NCBI GenBank assembly: GCA_000695325.1
Contig: AVPN01000338.1
Location: forward strand, 40,546 to 61,015
Length of the DNA stretch: 20,470 bases
Source of the DNA: Pleurobrachia bachei
Taxonomy: Eukaryota; Ctenophora; Tentaculata; Cydippida; Pleurobrachiidae
Direction of reading: 5' to 3'
This document shows, piece by piece, positions 10,042 through 17,282 of this stretch; position 1 is the stretch's first letter, and each line of letters begins with the position of its first letter. Made by a program: the position numbers and the translations under genes. Below the pieces are notes generated by a model. It worked only from the letters and a program-made list of their open reading frames with translations. It did no database searches and was not told the origin of the DNA.

Positions 10042-11022
10042 TTAATCAGAATCGGAAGAGTCGTCGCTAATTAGTGATCGCCTTGGTCTTACAGATTTGG
10101 AAATATTTTCATCAACACGCTTGAGATAATCAATACTTTCAGCTATAATACTGAATAAATGAATAAACGAACTTTTGTTCCTGTAAATTATTTGCTTCAC
10201 TTCCTCCCTTGATACATTCTCCAGCTTTGAAATGAGTTTCCTATCCGATGATGTTAGTTCCTGGCTTTGTTGTACAACCAATGGTATGACACCATACTGC
10301 AATCCCATAATCAGCGCTTGCAAAGAATCCAATAGCTGCTTTGATCTCAATATGTAGCTTATCTTTCCCTTTTGCAAAAGTTTCTTTATGCGGACAAAGT
10401 TTTCTATGCTCACGCTATTAACGATGGATCTAGAAAACTCTTTATAATGGGGGTCATTAAAGCGAACTTCAAATTCCTCGTTTTGCTGCTTTAGGAGAGA
10501 AATCTGGTTTTTGTATCGTTCTAGATTATCATTACATTCTTGTAATTTGTTTTCATAACGTCTTTTAAAATCCCTTGCATTGGTGTTGGCCTGTTGAAGT
10601 TTGTCGTTAAGAGTCCGAATTTGTTTCTTGTAGAAATCTAGCCGTGATGGGATTTTGGTATCACCATGTTCTCTGTGTATAACAACTGGTTGCTCATCGG
10701 GCTTTTTGTTAATCGGATTTATCGATTCATCTTCATCCGAACTATCCTCTATGTAAGCCCTCCTTCTAGGACGCTTTACCTCTTTATCATCGGTGTCAGA
10801 ATCGACTTCTGTACGCCTTCTACGTTTAAAATGCTCGGCACTATTTCTCCGATCCCGTTTATCGATTCTTTCATCACTATCGTTCTCTTCTCGCTTTCTT
10901 TTCCCAGTATCCACTATATTCCGCATTCCCACTGCAACAATGGGAACATGATTCGTAGCTTTATGTCGAAGCAAATCACTGACGGTTTCAAACACTTCAT
11001 CACATTGGTTGCACGACGCCAT
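10042..11022 (-). CDS. C2H2 zinc-finger / coiled-coil protein, unrecognised
   Basis: The protein has 326 residues, starting at ATG 11022 in a good context (ACCATGG). Residues 4-25 form one classical C2H2 finger: C4, C7, H20, H25, spacing C-x2-C-x12-H-x4-H. Residues about 40-90 are crowded with basic clusters (KRKRE, KRRRR, KRPRRR) alternating with acidic serine-rich patches, so nuclear localisation is likely. Residues about 128-190 look like a coiled coil, about 200-305 are helical, and the tail SDDSSDSD is acidic. It diverges from the integrase gene across an 81-bp promoter. I do not recognise it as a standard Polinton protein. A DNA-binding regulator, nucleoid protein or replication accessory is plausible, but none is shown. 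Confidence 0.85.
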   Translation of the reverse strand: MASCNQCDEVFETVSDLLRHKATNHVPIVAVGMRNIVDTGKRKREENDSDERIDKRDRRNSAEHFKRRRRTEVDSDTDDKEVKRPRRRAYIEDSSDEDESINPINKKPDEQPVVIHREHGDTKIPSRLDFYKKQIRTLNDKLQQANTNARDFKRRYENKLQECNDNLERYKNQISLLKQQNEEFEVRFNDPHYKEFSRSIVNSVSIENFVRIKKLLQKGKISYILRSKQLLDSLQALIMGLQYGVIPLVVQQSQELTSSDRKLISKLENVSREEVKQIIYRNKSSFIHLFSIIAESIDYLKRVDENISKSVRPRRSLISDDSSDSD

Positions 11023-11064
11023 GGTATTGATTGAAATGACTGAATTCTCCTTCTCTGTCGAGAC

Positions 11065-11073
11065 TATTTATAG
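11065..11073. promoter_or_regulatory. Divergent TATA element between finger protein and integrase
   Basis: TATTTATAG on plus reads CTATAAATA on minus, so one 9-bp site is TATA-like both ways. It lies about 43 bp before the minus-strand ATG (11022) and about 31 bp before the integrase ATG (11104), leaving very short leaders. Confidence 0.6.
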
Positions 11074-11103
11074 GGTTCGCAAGTGTCAAGAAAAGCTACC
11101 ATT

Positions 11104-12162
11104 ATGTCAAACTTAGCTAAACTTTACGTTGATCCTGATTTTAGCGGAGCCTACACTGGACAAGATGCGTTTTTCAAGGCAGCCAAGGAGAGAGACTCTA
11201 CTACAAAGCGCAGTGCCGTGAAAAAAGTGTTAAAGGCATCGCATAGTTATACACTCCATAAACCTGTTCGCAAGCCAACTAAATATCGCAGAATCTATTC
11301 AAAATCAATTAACTACCAGTTCCAAATTGATCTCGTGGATATGAGTGCGTATGCAAAGCAAAATAACGGATACAAATGGATCATTACATGTATTGATACA
11401 TTCAGCAAAAAGCTTTGGGCCTTTAAATTAAAAAACAAGACTGCTGCAGCTGTTTTAAAAGCCCTTAAACCATTAATTGAGAAAGAAAAACCTCAAAAAA
11501 TTGAGACAGATGATGGAGGAGAGTTTAAAAATAGAAAGTTTCTAGCTCTGTTGGCCAAACACAAAATTGACCTGTTTACAGTTTCTTCCGACAGGAAGTG
11601 TGCGATTGTTGAGAGAGTTAATCGCACTCTAAAAACTCGTATGTTCCGTGCATTCACTGCAAGGGGTTCCCATAGATGGGTCGACATACTAGATAAGCTT
11701 GTGGATGGATATAACAACAGCTTCCATAGATCAATAAAAATGAAGCCAAACGAGGTAAACATATCTAACGAATCGAAGGTCCGCCGCACTCTGTTCCCGA
11801 AACTACCGAGAGCAGCAAAGCCTAGATACAAGGTAGGACAGACTGTTAGAATAACTCGAAAAAAGAATGTATTTCAAAAAGGCTATGAACAATCTTGGAG
11901 TTATGAGGTTTTTGAAATCGCAGCTATAAAAGCTACAAACCCGCCAACATACGCCATTAAAGATATTGGAGGCCAAGTGATCGGAGGTTCCTTTTACGAA
12001 TCGAAGTTGCAGGTTGTTGATACATCAAATAATATTTGGCCAGTCGAACGCGTTATAAGGAAACGAACCCGTCGAAACAAAGTACAATATTTTGTCAAGT
12101 GGAGCGGTTATCCTGATATTTACAACTCCTGGGTGGATCATCAAGACCTTTTCAAGCTATAA
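11104..12162 (+). CDS. INT: Polinton-type integrase with C-terminal chromodomain
   Basis: A DDE (RVE-type) integrase of 352 residues that would join element ends to host DNA in the nucleus. I chose ATG 11104; the frame extends upstream only to a GTG at 11083. Catalytic residues are D76 (FQIDLVDM), D136 (ETDDGGEF) and E170 (AIVERVNRTLK), with 33 residues between the last two, close to the usual 35. An SH3-like DNA-binding region follows (about 240-300). A chromodomain at about 311-352 ends the protein: WPVERVIRKR, then YFVKWSGY, with aromatic cage candidates W312, W333 and Y336. The gene is intact, and its stop overlaps the ATPase start (TAATG at 12160-12164). It belongs to the retroviral-integrase-like family shared by Polintons and chromoviral retrotransposons; the surrounding capsid genes make it Polinton. 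Confidence 0.95.
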   Translation: MSNLAKLYVDPDFSGAYTGQDAFFKAAKERDSTTKRSAVKKVLKASHSYTLHKPVRKPTKYRRIYSKSINYQFQIDLVDMSAYAKQNNGYKWIITCIDTFSKKLWAFKLKNKTAAAVLKALKPLIEKEKPQKIETDDGGEFKNRKFLALLAKHKIDLFTVSSDRKCAIVERVNRTLKTRMFRAFTARGSHRWVDILDKLVDGYNNSFHRSIKMKPNEVNISNESKVRRTLFPKLPRAAKPRYKVGQTVRITRKKNVFQKGYEQSWSYEVFEIAAIKATNPPTYAIKDIGGQVIGGSFYESKLQVVDTSNNIWPVERVIRKRTRRNKVQYFVKWSGYPDIYNSWVDHQDLFKL

Positions 12163-12768
12163 TGCCAATAAAATTCCTTGCAAACCACAACACAATCATC
12201 TTTGGTCAAACTGGAGCTGGAAAAACTCAATTTATCCTACGCATTATCCGCGAAAGATTAATCGAACCGTTCCCCGAGAATATTTATTACATGTATGGCG
12301 TGGACTGTGGAGCAGCCTTTCATGAAAGACCACCCTGACATAAAGTTTATTCATGGGTTAGGCTTTGACCAAATGGATACGTCAGAGCCAAGTTTATTGG
12401 TTGTGGATGATCTTATCCTCGATACGAATAAAGATGTGGCGTCTGCGTTCATTATGGGGAGTCACCATAAGAAAATAAGCATATTTTTCATAACCCAAAA
12501 CCTGTTTCCAAACTGCAATACTTTCCGTCTGATGAGTGCTAATGCTCATTACTATGTCTTGTTCCATAACCAACGCAATCTTCGTCAAGTACATACGCTT
12601 GCTCGACAGATATTTATCGGAAAAGACGTTAATAGAATACTTGCAGCCTACAAAAGAGCATCTAAGAAAAGCCGTGGATTTGTTCTCTTGAGTTTTTCTC
12701 CATTACTTCCAAAAGAATTGACCGTGATTACAGACTATTGGGAACCATGGATCAGCATATATCTCTAA
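12162..12768 (+). pseudogene. ATPase: A32/FtsK-type genome-packaging ATPase, one frameshift
   Basis: The start ATG at 12162 shares its A with the integrase stop (TAATG). The first frame has a perfect Walker A, GQTGAGKT, about 15 residues from the start. That frame stops soon after 12330, and the rest continues one base out of phase from about 12297-12310. The second part has Walker B (LLVVDDL) and the polar sensor motif FFITQNLFPN, ending at 12768. Together this is about 200 codons, the usual size for Polinton and adenovirus-like packaging ATPases, which drive DNA into preformed capsids. The single shift may be a real mutation or a base-calling error, since nothing else in the gene is damaged. 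Confidence 0.88.
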
Positions 12769-12789
12769 TTACTAATCACTTCGAACTAG

Positions 12790-12797
12790 TATAAAGG
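12790..12797 (+). promoter_or_regulatory. TATA box for the 96-residue ORF
   Basis: TATAAAGG lies 43 bp before ATG 12840 and shortly after the ATPase stop, which suggests this small gene has its own promoter. Confidence 0.55.
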
Positions 12798-12839
12798 GGA
12801 TGATCATACAATCTATCCATAACTTTATATTACGGAAAC

Positions 12840-13130
12840 ATGAGTCGCTTTATTTTGATCCCCTTGGAAGCAGGAAAACCGACGGAAATAAAGATCCCAT
12901 CAAATCTCATCCAACCAATCAAGTCAGAAAGTCCGGATATTTTACAGTCTTTGTTCAAAGCATTTGCTAAAGCTGACATCAGTAGAGACGAACGTGGTAT
13001 GCTCTGTCATAACGAAGAGGAAATGGGTGTGGAATATGACGAGTTTATAAACGATTGCTGTTCGTGCAAGTTTTCAAAACAATATGAAGAGGTTTATAAT
13101 TTAGTGTGTAAATATGGTTTCATGATGTAA
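12840..13130 (+). CDS. 96-residue Polinton ORF of unknown function
   Basis: I do not recognise this protein. It starts MSRFILIPLEAGKP at ATG 12840, has a basic, serine-rich middle and a C-terminal half rich in acidic residues and cysteine (LCHNEEE, NDCCSCKF, LVCKYG) that could bind a metal. There is no signal peptide or membrane segment. It has its own TATA box and ends just before the convergent protease gene. The position beside the ATPase suggests a late or assembly role, but that is inference. Confidence 0.75.
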   Translation: MSRFILIPLEAGKPTEIKIPSNLIQPIKSESPDILQSLFKAFAKADISRDERGMLCHNEEEMGVEYDEFINDCCSCKFSKQYEEVYNLVCKYGFMM

Positions 13131-13148
13131 CTTTATTTTCAAATTAAA
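13131..13148. terminator. Overlapping convergent poly(A) signals
   Basis: Between the plus-strand stop (13130) and the minus-strand protease stop (13158), a minus-strand AATAAA (13132-13137) and a plus-strand ATTAAA (13143-13148) lie a few bases apart. This would end both transcription blocks within less than 30 bp, an economy typical of small DNA viruses. Confidence 0.55.
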
Positions 13149-13157
13149 ACAGCTTGT

Positions 13158-13613
13158 TTAAGAGTTAATAATTATATCAACAATACTTGTCACAATTCGC
13201 TCATTCTCATCCAAATTAGCATAACAACTGACAAAATCATTGACTGATACTCCATAACTCATTGCATAGATAAAATGAATACAAAAATGACCACAAACTG
13301 TAGTATCGTACATTTGAACAGGTGCACCGACATAGGTACACTGATTAAATTCACCAACAAACTCCGAAAAACTAGGCGGAAAGTTGATATCTAATGGAGA
13401 TCGTCCAAAAGAATCGAAAAATGTTAGGTAGCCGTTATCATTCCACCATGCACACCAATGCACACCTCTTTTGTCATGTGAATCAGTGTTTGTAATTATT
13501 CCATATGTCCTCTTCTTAGTTTGCATCGTCATACAGGAAGGAAATGTTCCCAAAAACTTGCCTTTTGTAACCGCATTCCTAGTTAGAATACTGTTGATCT
13601 GTTGCGTGTTCAT
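13158..13613 (-). CDS. PRO: Adenain-type cysteine protease (capsid maturation)
   Basis: An intact 151-residue protease of the adenovirus-protease/Ulp1 fold that would process capsid precursors. Visible catalytic residues: H52 in RGVHWCAWW, D67 in FFDSFG, the oxyanion glutamine Q100 in GAPVQMYD, and nucleophile C107 in TVCGHFCIHF, in the family order H-D-Q-C. Length is slightly below that of adenovirus protease (about 200). Its ATG (13613) overlaps the TGA of the capsid gene by four bases (ATGA), so translation by termination-reinitiation is likely. AATAAA follows the stop. The intact frame contrasts with the broken capsid gene upstream. Confidence 0.93.
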   Translation of the reverse strand: MNTQQINSILTRNAVTKGKFLGTFPSCMTMQTKKRTYGIITNTDSHDKRGVHWCAWWNDNGYLTFFDSFGRSPLDINFPPSFSEFVGEFNQCTYVGAPVQMYDTTVCGHFCIHFIYAMSYGVSVNDFVSCYANLDENERIVTSIVDIIINS

Positions 13614-14885
13614 TCAACTATATCCACACTTCTATCACCATGGATTTTTATCAGTCGATCGTATACCGCATAAACAATGAGAATAAGGCCCTCAGTTGAA
13701 CTTTCAGATCCCAAATCGATTTCAAGCTGTGTACTAGACTCGTATTGTGGGCTTATATAGCCATGGGCAGTAGTTCCAATACGATCTTTTGTAAGAGAGA
13801 TACCAACAACAAAGTTCTGTTCGAAGTTTTTGCTGGTTATCAAACACTGCCCCTTTATATCCAAACCTAGTGATTCATACAGTTGTTGGAGGTAGGCGTT
13901 TATATATTGTTCAGATATTTTCCGCCAGTAGGAGATGTTTCTAGCGGATCAGAAAAGTAGGGTTTTCCATCAATATGTAACTGGAACTTGTTAAACGGTA
14001 CAAAAGCAAAGGGATTTGTGCTAACTTTTCCATCAAAGTCATCCGATTTCTGCACACAGAAAAATGCGTGGTGTGGTAACTTGCCGGTAAAGATATGATT
14101 CATGCGAAACACTCTCCCAGTCTAATCTCTCCTCAATTAGCGAAAGGATTTTCGGAACAGGCTTTATAAACTTAACCTTTAGATACACCTCTGACAGTTT
14201 AACCGTATATCCTGTTTTCGGTGCAAGCAGAAGAAAGTCGTCCCCATTCTTAGTCAGGGTAATTTTAACCGGAAGATTCGGTGGCAAAGCTTTGTAAGAT
14301 GTTATTAAAGGACAGTGTAATTTGCTGGATACAGAAATTTCATCCGAAGATTGAATCTTTTTAGTTCGTTCGCTAGCGGCTTCGTTTTTTATTACATCTT
14401 CTTCTTCACTAATAAACTCTAACGTTTCCGAATCGGCCTTTGTCTGGCCAGAGTCCATTTTGAACAGTTGAGTTTCGAACAAGTAGTCACTTCGATCCGG
14501 ATTGGTGTTTAGAACTATGTTAAAGTAAGATTGATACGCATAGCTGTTCCTCATACTCTGCATAATATCCACTCTATCGGCTAGTGTAACTTCAACTAAC
14601 TCCCACATAGCGTTAGCTATATTATTGATTATAGAAACATTGTCTTCTTTAGAGATTTCAGATTTCCCGTTCATAACCGCAAAAGTTGTATGAATATCAA
14701 TATCCCAGAGCATACCAGTTTGTTGAGGAGGAATATCAAAAAAAGGTAATTGGCCCATTTAGAATACTCGTCAATGGATAAACCTTAACGGAGTAACAAT
14801 CTTCAACTGAAACACGTGTACTTGGGCGCTTCCATAGCAAGAGTTCCGTAGAAATTGCTTCATTCAATCCGGCAAAAGTTTTCAT
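13610..14885 (-). pseudogene. MCP: Double-jelly-roll major capsid protein, three frameshifts
   Basis: The coding signal runs from ATG 14885, six bases after the pX-like stop, to TGA 13610, about 425 codons, in four frame segments. The frame changes at 14738-14744 (a run of seven A on plus), at about 14105-14125, and near 13918-13921 (run of four T). Diagnostic pieces are the N-terminal ELLLWKRPSTRVSVEDCYSV type of opening, and a central block with KLPHHAFFCVQKSDDFDG then NPFAFVPFNKFQLHIDG, the pattern of Polinton capsid proteins (F54H12.2-like family). The protein would form the icosahedral shell. As read, no segment gives a full product. Two of the three shifts sit at homopolymers, so sequencing error is a live alternative to true decay. 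Confidence 0.88.
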
Positions 14886-14891
14886 AGTTTT

Positions 14892-15185
14892 CTAGTAGCG
14901 TTTAACTTTTCGATCAATAGGGTGGATGCGATTAAACAAATCTTCAGCTCCGGCAACAGCAGCACGTTTTAGGCCAGTTTTAATATGAGGGGTAGCGGCA
15001 GATGCGACGCCTTTTATAGCCGATCCGAGAATGGGAAGAGCACCTCTAAAAAGTGATGCCAAAAAGCTTCCGATTCCCTCCCCATTTTGATTATAGATAT
15101 AATATCCATCTGAATCTAGTCCAGATCCATGTTGCATAATGACACGGGAATACTCATCGTCTTGGTCATAACGGATAATTTCCAT
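14892..15185 (-). CDS. pX-like core/minor virion protein
   Basis: A 97-residue protein from ATG 15185. The middle is glycine- and alanine-rich and amphipathic (GEGIGSFLASLFRGALPILG, then KGVASAATPHIKTGLKRAA) with a basic tail ending DRKVKRY. This matches the pX-type proteins of Polintons and adintoviruses, related to adenovirus core or membrane-active peptides. It lies between the penton-like gene and the capsid gene, the expected place. A TATA box overlaps the stop of the preceding gene. The next gene (capsid) starts six bases after its TAG, so the two probably share a transcript. Confidence 0.82.
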   Translation of the reverse strand: MEIIRYDQDDEYSRVIMQHGSGLDSDGYYIYNQNGEGIGSFLASLFRGALPILGSAIKGVASAATPHIKTGLKRAAVAGAEDLFNRIHPIDRKVKRY

Positions 15186-15214
15186 TTTTGAAAATAATGA
15201 TGAATCATGTGCTT

Positions 15215-15982
15215 CTATTTATACTTATAGTGCATTGGCCGCATCTCTAACGTTACAACTGTATCAAATTTGTTGGAAAAAGATATCAACTTTCCGTTAA
15301 AATCACGTATAGAAAGAGAAATATCAGAAAACTCTCTCACTTCAATTGGTACATATGTTGGATTTTGAAACTCGTAAAATGAATAACCCGAACGAAACTG
15401 TAACGGACAGATACATAAAATTCTGGATTTTCTCCCATTAATAAAACTGTTTTCAACTATGTTAAGATAAAAACATCCCATCATCTGAGGATTATCAATT
15501 TTCCCGTTAGAAACCCTCCAATGGTTAGGTTCTATACTTTCTGCCTGTATCACGTCAAATAGAGGACATGGTAATATGGTGATATATTTTGAAAGCTTTA
15601 TAGTAGAATTGGTATCACTCTTCTCAATTGTTACCTCCTCGCCTTCAAATCTTCGTTTAACGAGATAACTGTTCATGCTTTTTGAAATAGCGTCAGCTAC
15701 ATCCTCATACGTATTATAATGCTTCGATACAATAGTGGTAGTATGCTCCCCTCCAAATACGCTACCAAGGTATTGCCCTAGCGCCTTATCGCGTAACATT
15801 GCGGCAGTATCAAACTTCATTGGTATCGTATTATTAGAGCTATTAATATTATGCAATTCTCCATAGGCGATAGACTTGACTGCAATACCCATTTTCTCCT
15901 CCAGCTTGATTGGTTCGATAGCCATAGACAGTTTGGCAGGATCAGCTCCTATTCCACCAGCAATAACAAAGTTCCGAAACAT
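15215..15982 (-). CDS. Penton-like minor capsid protein
   Basis: A 255-residue protein taken from ATG 15982; the frame extends upstream to a TTG at 16048, but a TATA box at 16021-16028 lies in that extension. The N-terminus has MGIAVKSIAYGELHNI and a following SSNN, and the C-terminus ends with a beta-strand pair FSDISLSIRDFNGKLISFSN then VVTLEM, the usual closing strands of Polinton minor capsid (penton-like) proteins. It would occupy the five-fold vertices. The gene is intact and heads the penton-pX-capsid-protease block. Its TAG stop is part of the TATA box of the next gene. Confidence 0.82.
   Translation of the reverse strand: MFRNFVIAGGIGADPAKLSMAIEPIKLEEKMGIAVKSIAYGELHNINSSNNTIPMKFDTAAMLRDKALGQYLGSVFGGEHTTTIVSKHYNTYEDVADAISKSMNSYLVKRRFEGEEVTIEKSDTNSTIKLSKYITILPCPLFDVIQAESIEPNHWRVSNGKIDNPQMMGCFYLNIVENSFINGRKSRILCICPLQFRSGYSFYEFQNPTYVPIEVREFSDISLSIRDFNGKLISFSNKFDTVVTLEMRPMHYKYK
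15216..15223 (-). promoter_or_regulatory. TATA box before pX-like gene
   Basis: Minus-strand TATAAATA overlaps the penton TAG stop (15215-15217) and lies about 31 bp before ATG 15185, so the leader would be only a few bases. Confidence 0.6.
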
Positions 15983-16020
15983 ATTTATTAGATGAATGGT
16001 AGCACAATCGTATTGATGCC

Positions 16021-16028
16021 CTTTTATA
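16021..16028 (-). promoter_or_regulatory. TATA box before penton-like gene
   Basis: Minus-strand TATAAAAG lies 39 bp before ATG 15982. Its presence argues against starting the protein at the upstream TTG. Confidence 0.6.
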
Positions 16029-16111
16029 GCGAAAAATCTTGACTGCAAATCTCGGATTAAGAGAAATCAGTTTTATATTGAAACAGCAAAACACATAATC
16101 AACGGTTCAAT

Positions 16112-16435
16112 CTAGAAAAAAAATGTCATGAATAACATTAACACTTTAGAATATAAATTTCTATTATCTCGATACAGTTGGACCAACATAAATGTGAAAA
16201 AATAGAGTTCTGCCCTAGTTTCACACGTTGAAAATATAATAATACAGTCCTGTCTCACTGCCATTACTGTATCTCGTTTGAAAAACTTAGGGAGTTGTTT
16301 CAATGTCTTTACATAGTTTAAGGATTCCGATCTGAGTTGGATATAGCTGCGTTCGAACTTGGAATCGATATCACAATGATGCAGGTCCAACACTTTGAGT
16401 GTTCTAACGGCGATATAGCTTGACAGTGCACTCAT
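16112..16435 (-). CDS. 107-residue ORF, unknown, translationally coupled
   Basis: I do not recognise this protein. The start MSALSSYIAVRTLKVLDLHH is followed by a basic stretch, then hydrophobic helices (CIIIFSTC, LYFFTFMLVQLY) and a very hydrophobic C-terminus (VLMLFMTFFF), so membrane association is possible. Its ATG (16435) overlaps the stop of the upstream glycoprotein gene by four bases (ATGA), which suggests co-expression. The hydrophobic end may be a tail anchor; that is inference. Confidence 0.6.
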   Translation of the reverse strand: MSALSSYIAVRTLKVLDLHHCDIDSKFERSYIQLRSESLNYVKTLKQLPKFFKRDTVMAVRQDCIIIFSTCETRAELYFFTFMLVQLYRDNRNLYSKVLMLFMTFFF

Positions 16436-16908
16436 ACTTGGGTTTCTTGAGACACTGGTTTGTAAAACAACCGACGAAACTCGGGTTTCACTACAAGAGG
16501 CGAAAGCAACGGGAAAATCAGCATAATATATAGGAGATTCAGAGAATGATTGCCTTTTTCAATTGCTATTGCACTTTTATTGGATTGGTATAATCCGTTA
16601 AATCCGCATAGAAAACTTATATTTGCCATGCCATCAACTCGCTGATAATTTCCTTGGTTGAAAACCAGTTCCATTTTTGATTCATTTACAGTTCTTTCAG
16701 CCCAATTGAATAAAAACGAAGAAGATATGTTTGCTGTATAGATCTCTCGTCCATAAGGTCCGCCTTCCATCAATTCCAGACGGGTGTTATTAATGTGTAA
16801 ATAACCATATGTACCATTTTCTCCCTCGAGGTATAGAAAATCGTGACAGTTATTCGAGTTGAAGATAATGTAAAAGTTAAGAAGCGCAACATAAACGAGG
16901 GAGAGCAT
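16432..16908 (-). CDS. Putative type I membrane glycoprotein with seven N-glycosylation sequons
   Basis: A 158-residue protein from ATG 16908. Residues 1-18 look like a signal peptide (LSLVYVALLNFYIIF). Residues 19-122 form an ectodomain with only two cysteines, C21 and C101, and seven N-x-S/T sequons (N31, N40, N60, N75, N96, N110, N120). About 123-140 is a hydrophobic transmembrane segment, and a basic 18-residue tail (KPEFRRLFYK) would be cytosolic. The 80-residue cysteine spacing would suit a single immunoglobulin-like disulfide, but no Ig signature is clear. It is too small to be a known fusion protein. It starts 18 bases after the preceding ORF and overlaps the next. Host-derived receptor mimic, envelope-like or signalling roles are all open. 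Confidence 0.72.
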   Translation of the reverse strand: MLSLVYVALLNFYIIFNSNNCHDFLYLEGENGTYGYLHINNTRLELMEGGPYGREIYTANISSSFLFNWAERTVNESKMELVFNQGNYQRVDGMANISFLCGFNGLYQSNKSAIAIEKGNHSLNLLYIMLIFPLLSPLVVKPEFRRLFYKPVSQETQV

Positions 16909-16926
16909 GATGGAATAAAGTGGTTG

Positions 16927-17193
16927 CTAATTCGCAAACATTTTATCTATCTCTTGCTCCCTGCTTTCCCGTATTTGTAATATGCGTAATCTATTTATAA
17001 ACATTTTTTCACCAAGAACATCTCTCCGATCACTATCAAAGTTTCCACATTCTTCTGCATGCAGATAACCATCAACAAGGGTACCATAATTTCTGCAAAC
17101 AGGCATTCCATGTGTTTCAATGACTTTGAAGGTTACTTGTTTCCTGTTTTTAGTTTCCAGGTCTGCCAATATTTGTAGAAATGTTTTGGACAT
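16927..17193 (-). CDS. 88-residue ORF of unknown function
   Basis: I do not recognise it. I start it at ATG 17193 (MSKTFLQILADLETKNRK); a TTG at 17211 extends the frame by six codons. The middle has MPVCRNYGTLVDGYLHAEEC and the C-terminus is charged and helical (INRLRILQIRESREQEIDK). There is no signal peptide. It is the first full-size gene of the right-hand minus-strand block, behind a TATA box, and overlaps a shorter frame at 17133-17273. It is followed 18 bases later by the glycoprotein gene. Confidence 0.65.
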   Translation of the reverse strand: MSKTFLQILADLETKNRKQVTFKVIETHGMPVCRNYGTLVDGYLHAEECGNFDSDRRDVLGEKMFINRLRILQIRESREQEIDKMFAN

Positions 17194-17273
17194 CGTTTGA
17201 TTGGACTGCAATCTCTACAGGGTAATTCCACCGAATTCTTGGAATAAAACGTAAGCAAATTAAAAGTGGACAT
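17133..17273 (-). CDS. 46-residue cysteine-rich overlapping ORF, uncertain
   Basis: This is the first ATG after the TATA box at 17283-17290. The frame contains CRDCSPIKRC, a CxxC-like cluster, and an aromatic/basic C-terminus (HFYKYWQTWK). It overlaps the start of the 88-residue ORF in another frame, so the latter would need leaky scanning. It may be a real small protein, an upstream regulatory ORF, or chance. Confidence 0.3.
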   Translation of the reverse strand: MSTFNLLTFYSKNSVELPCRDCSPIKRCPKHFYKYWQTWKLKTGNK

Positions 17274-17282
17274 ATTGAAATG

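Noticed and set aside
10666-11034. Plus-strand open frame of 122 codons
   Set aside because: It is antisense to the finger/coiled-coil gene, which has a zinc-finger motif, a good start context and coherent composition.
11493-11831. Minus-strand open frame of 112 codons
   Set aside because: Antisense shadow of the integrase catalytic core.
12092-12325. Plus-strand open frame of 77 codons over the integrase/ATPase joint
   Set aside because: Wrong frame for both genes; the chromodomain end and Walker A are in the other two frames.
15983-16048. Upstream TTG extension of the penton-like protein
   Set aside because: A TATA box lies inside the extension, and an ATG with conserved-looking N-terminus follows at 15982.
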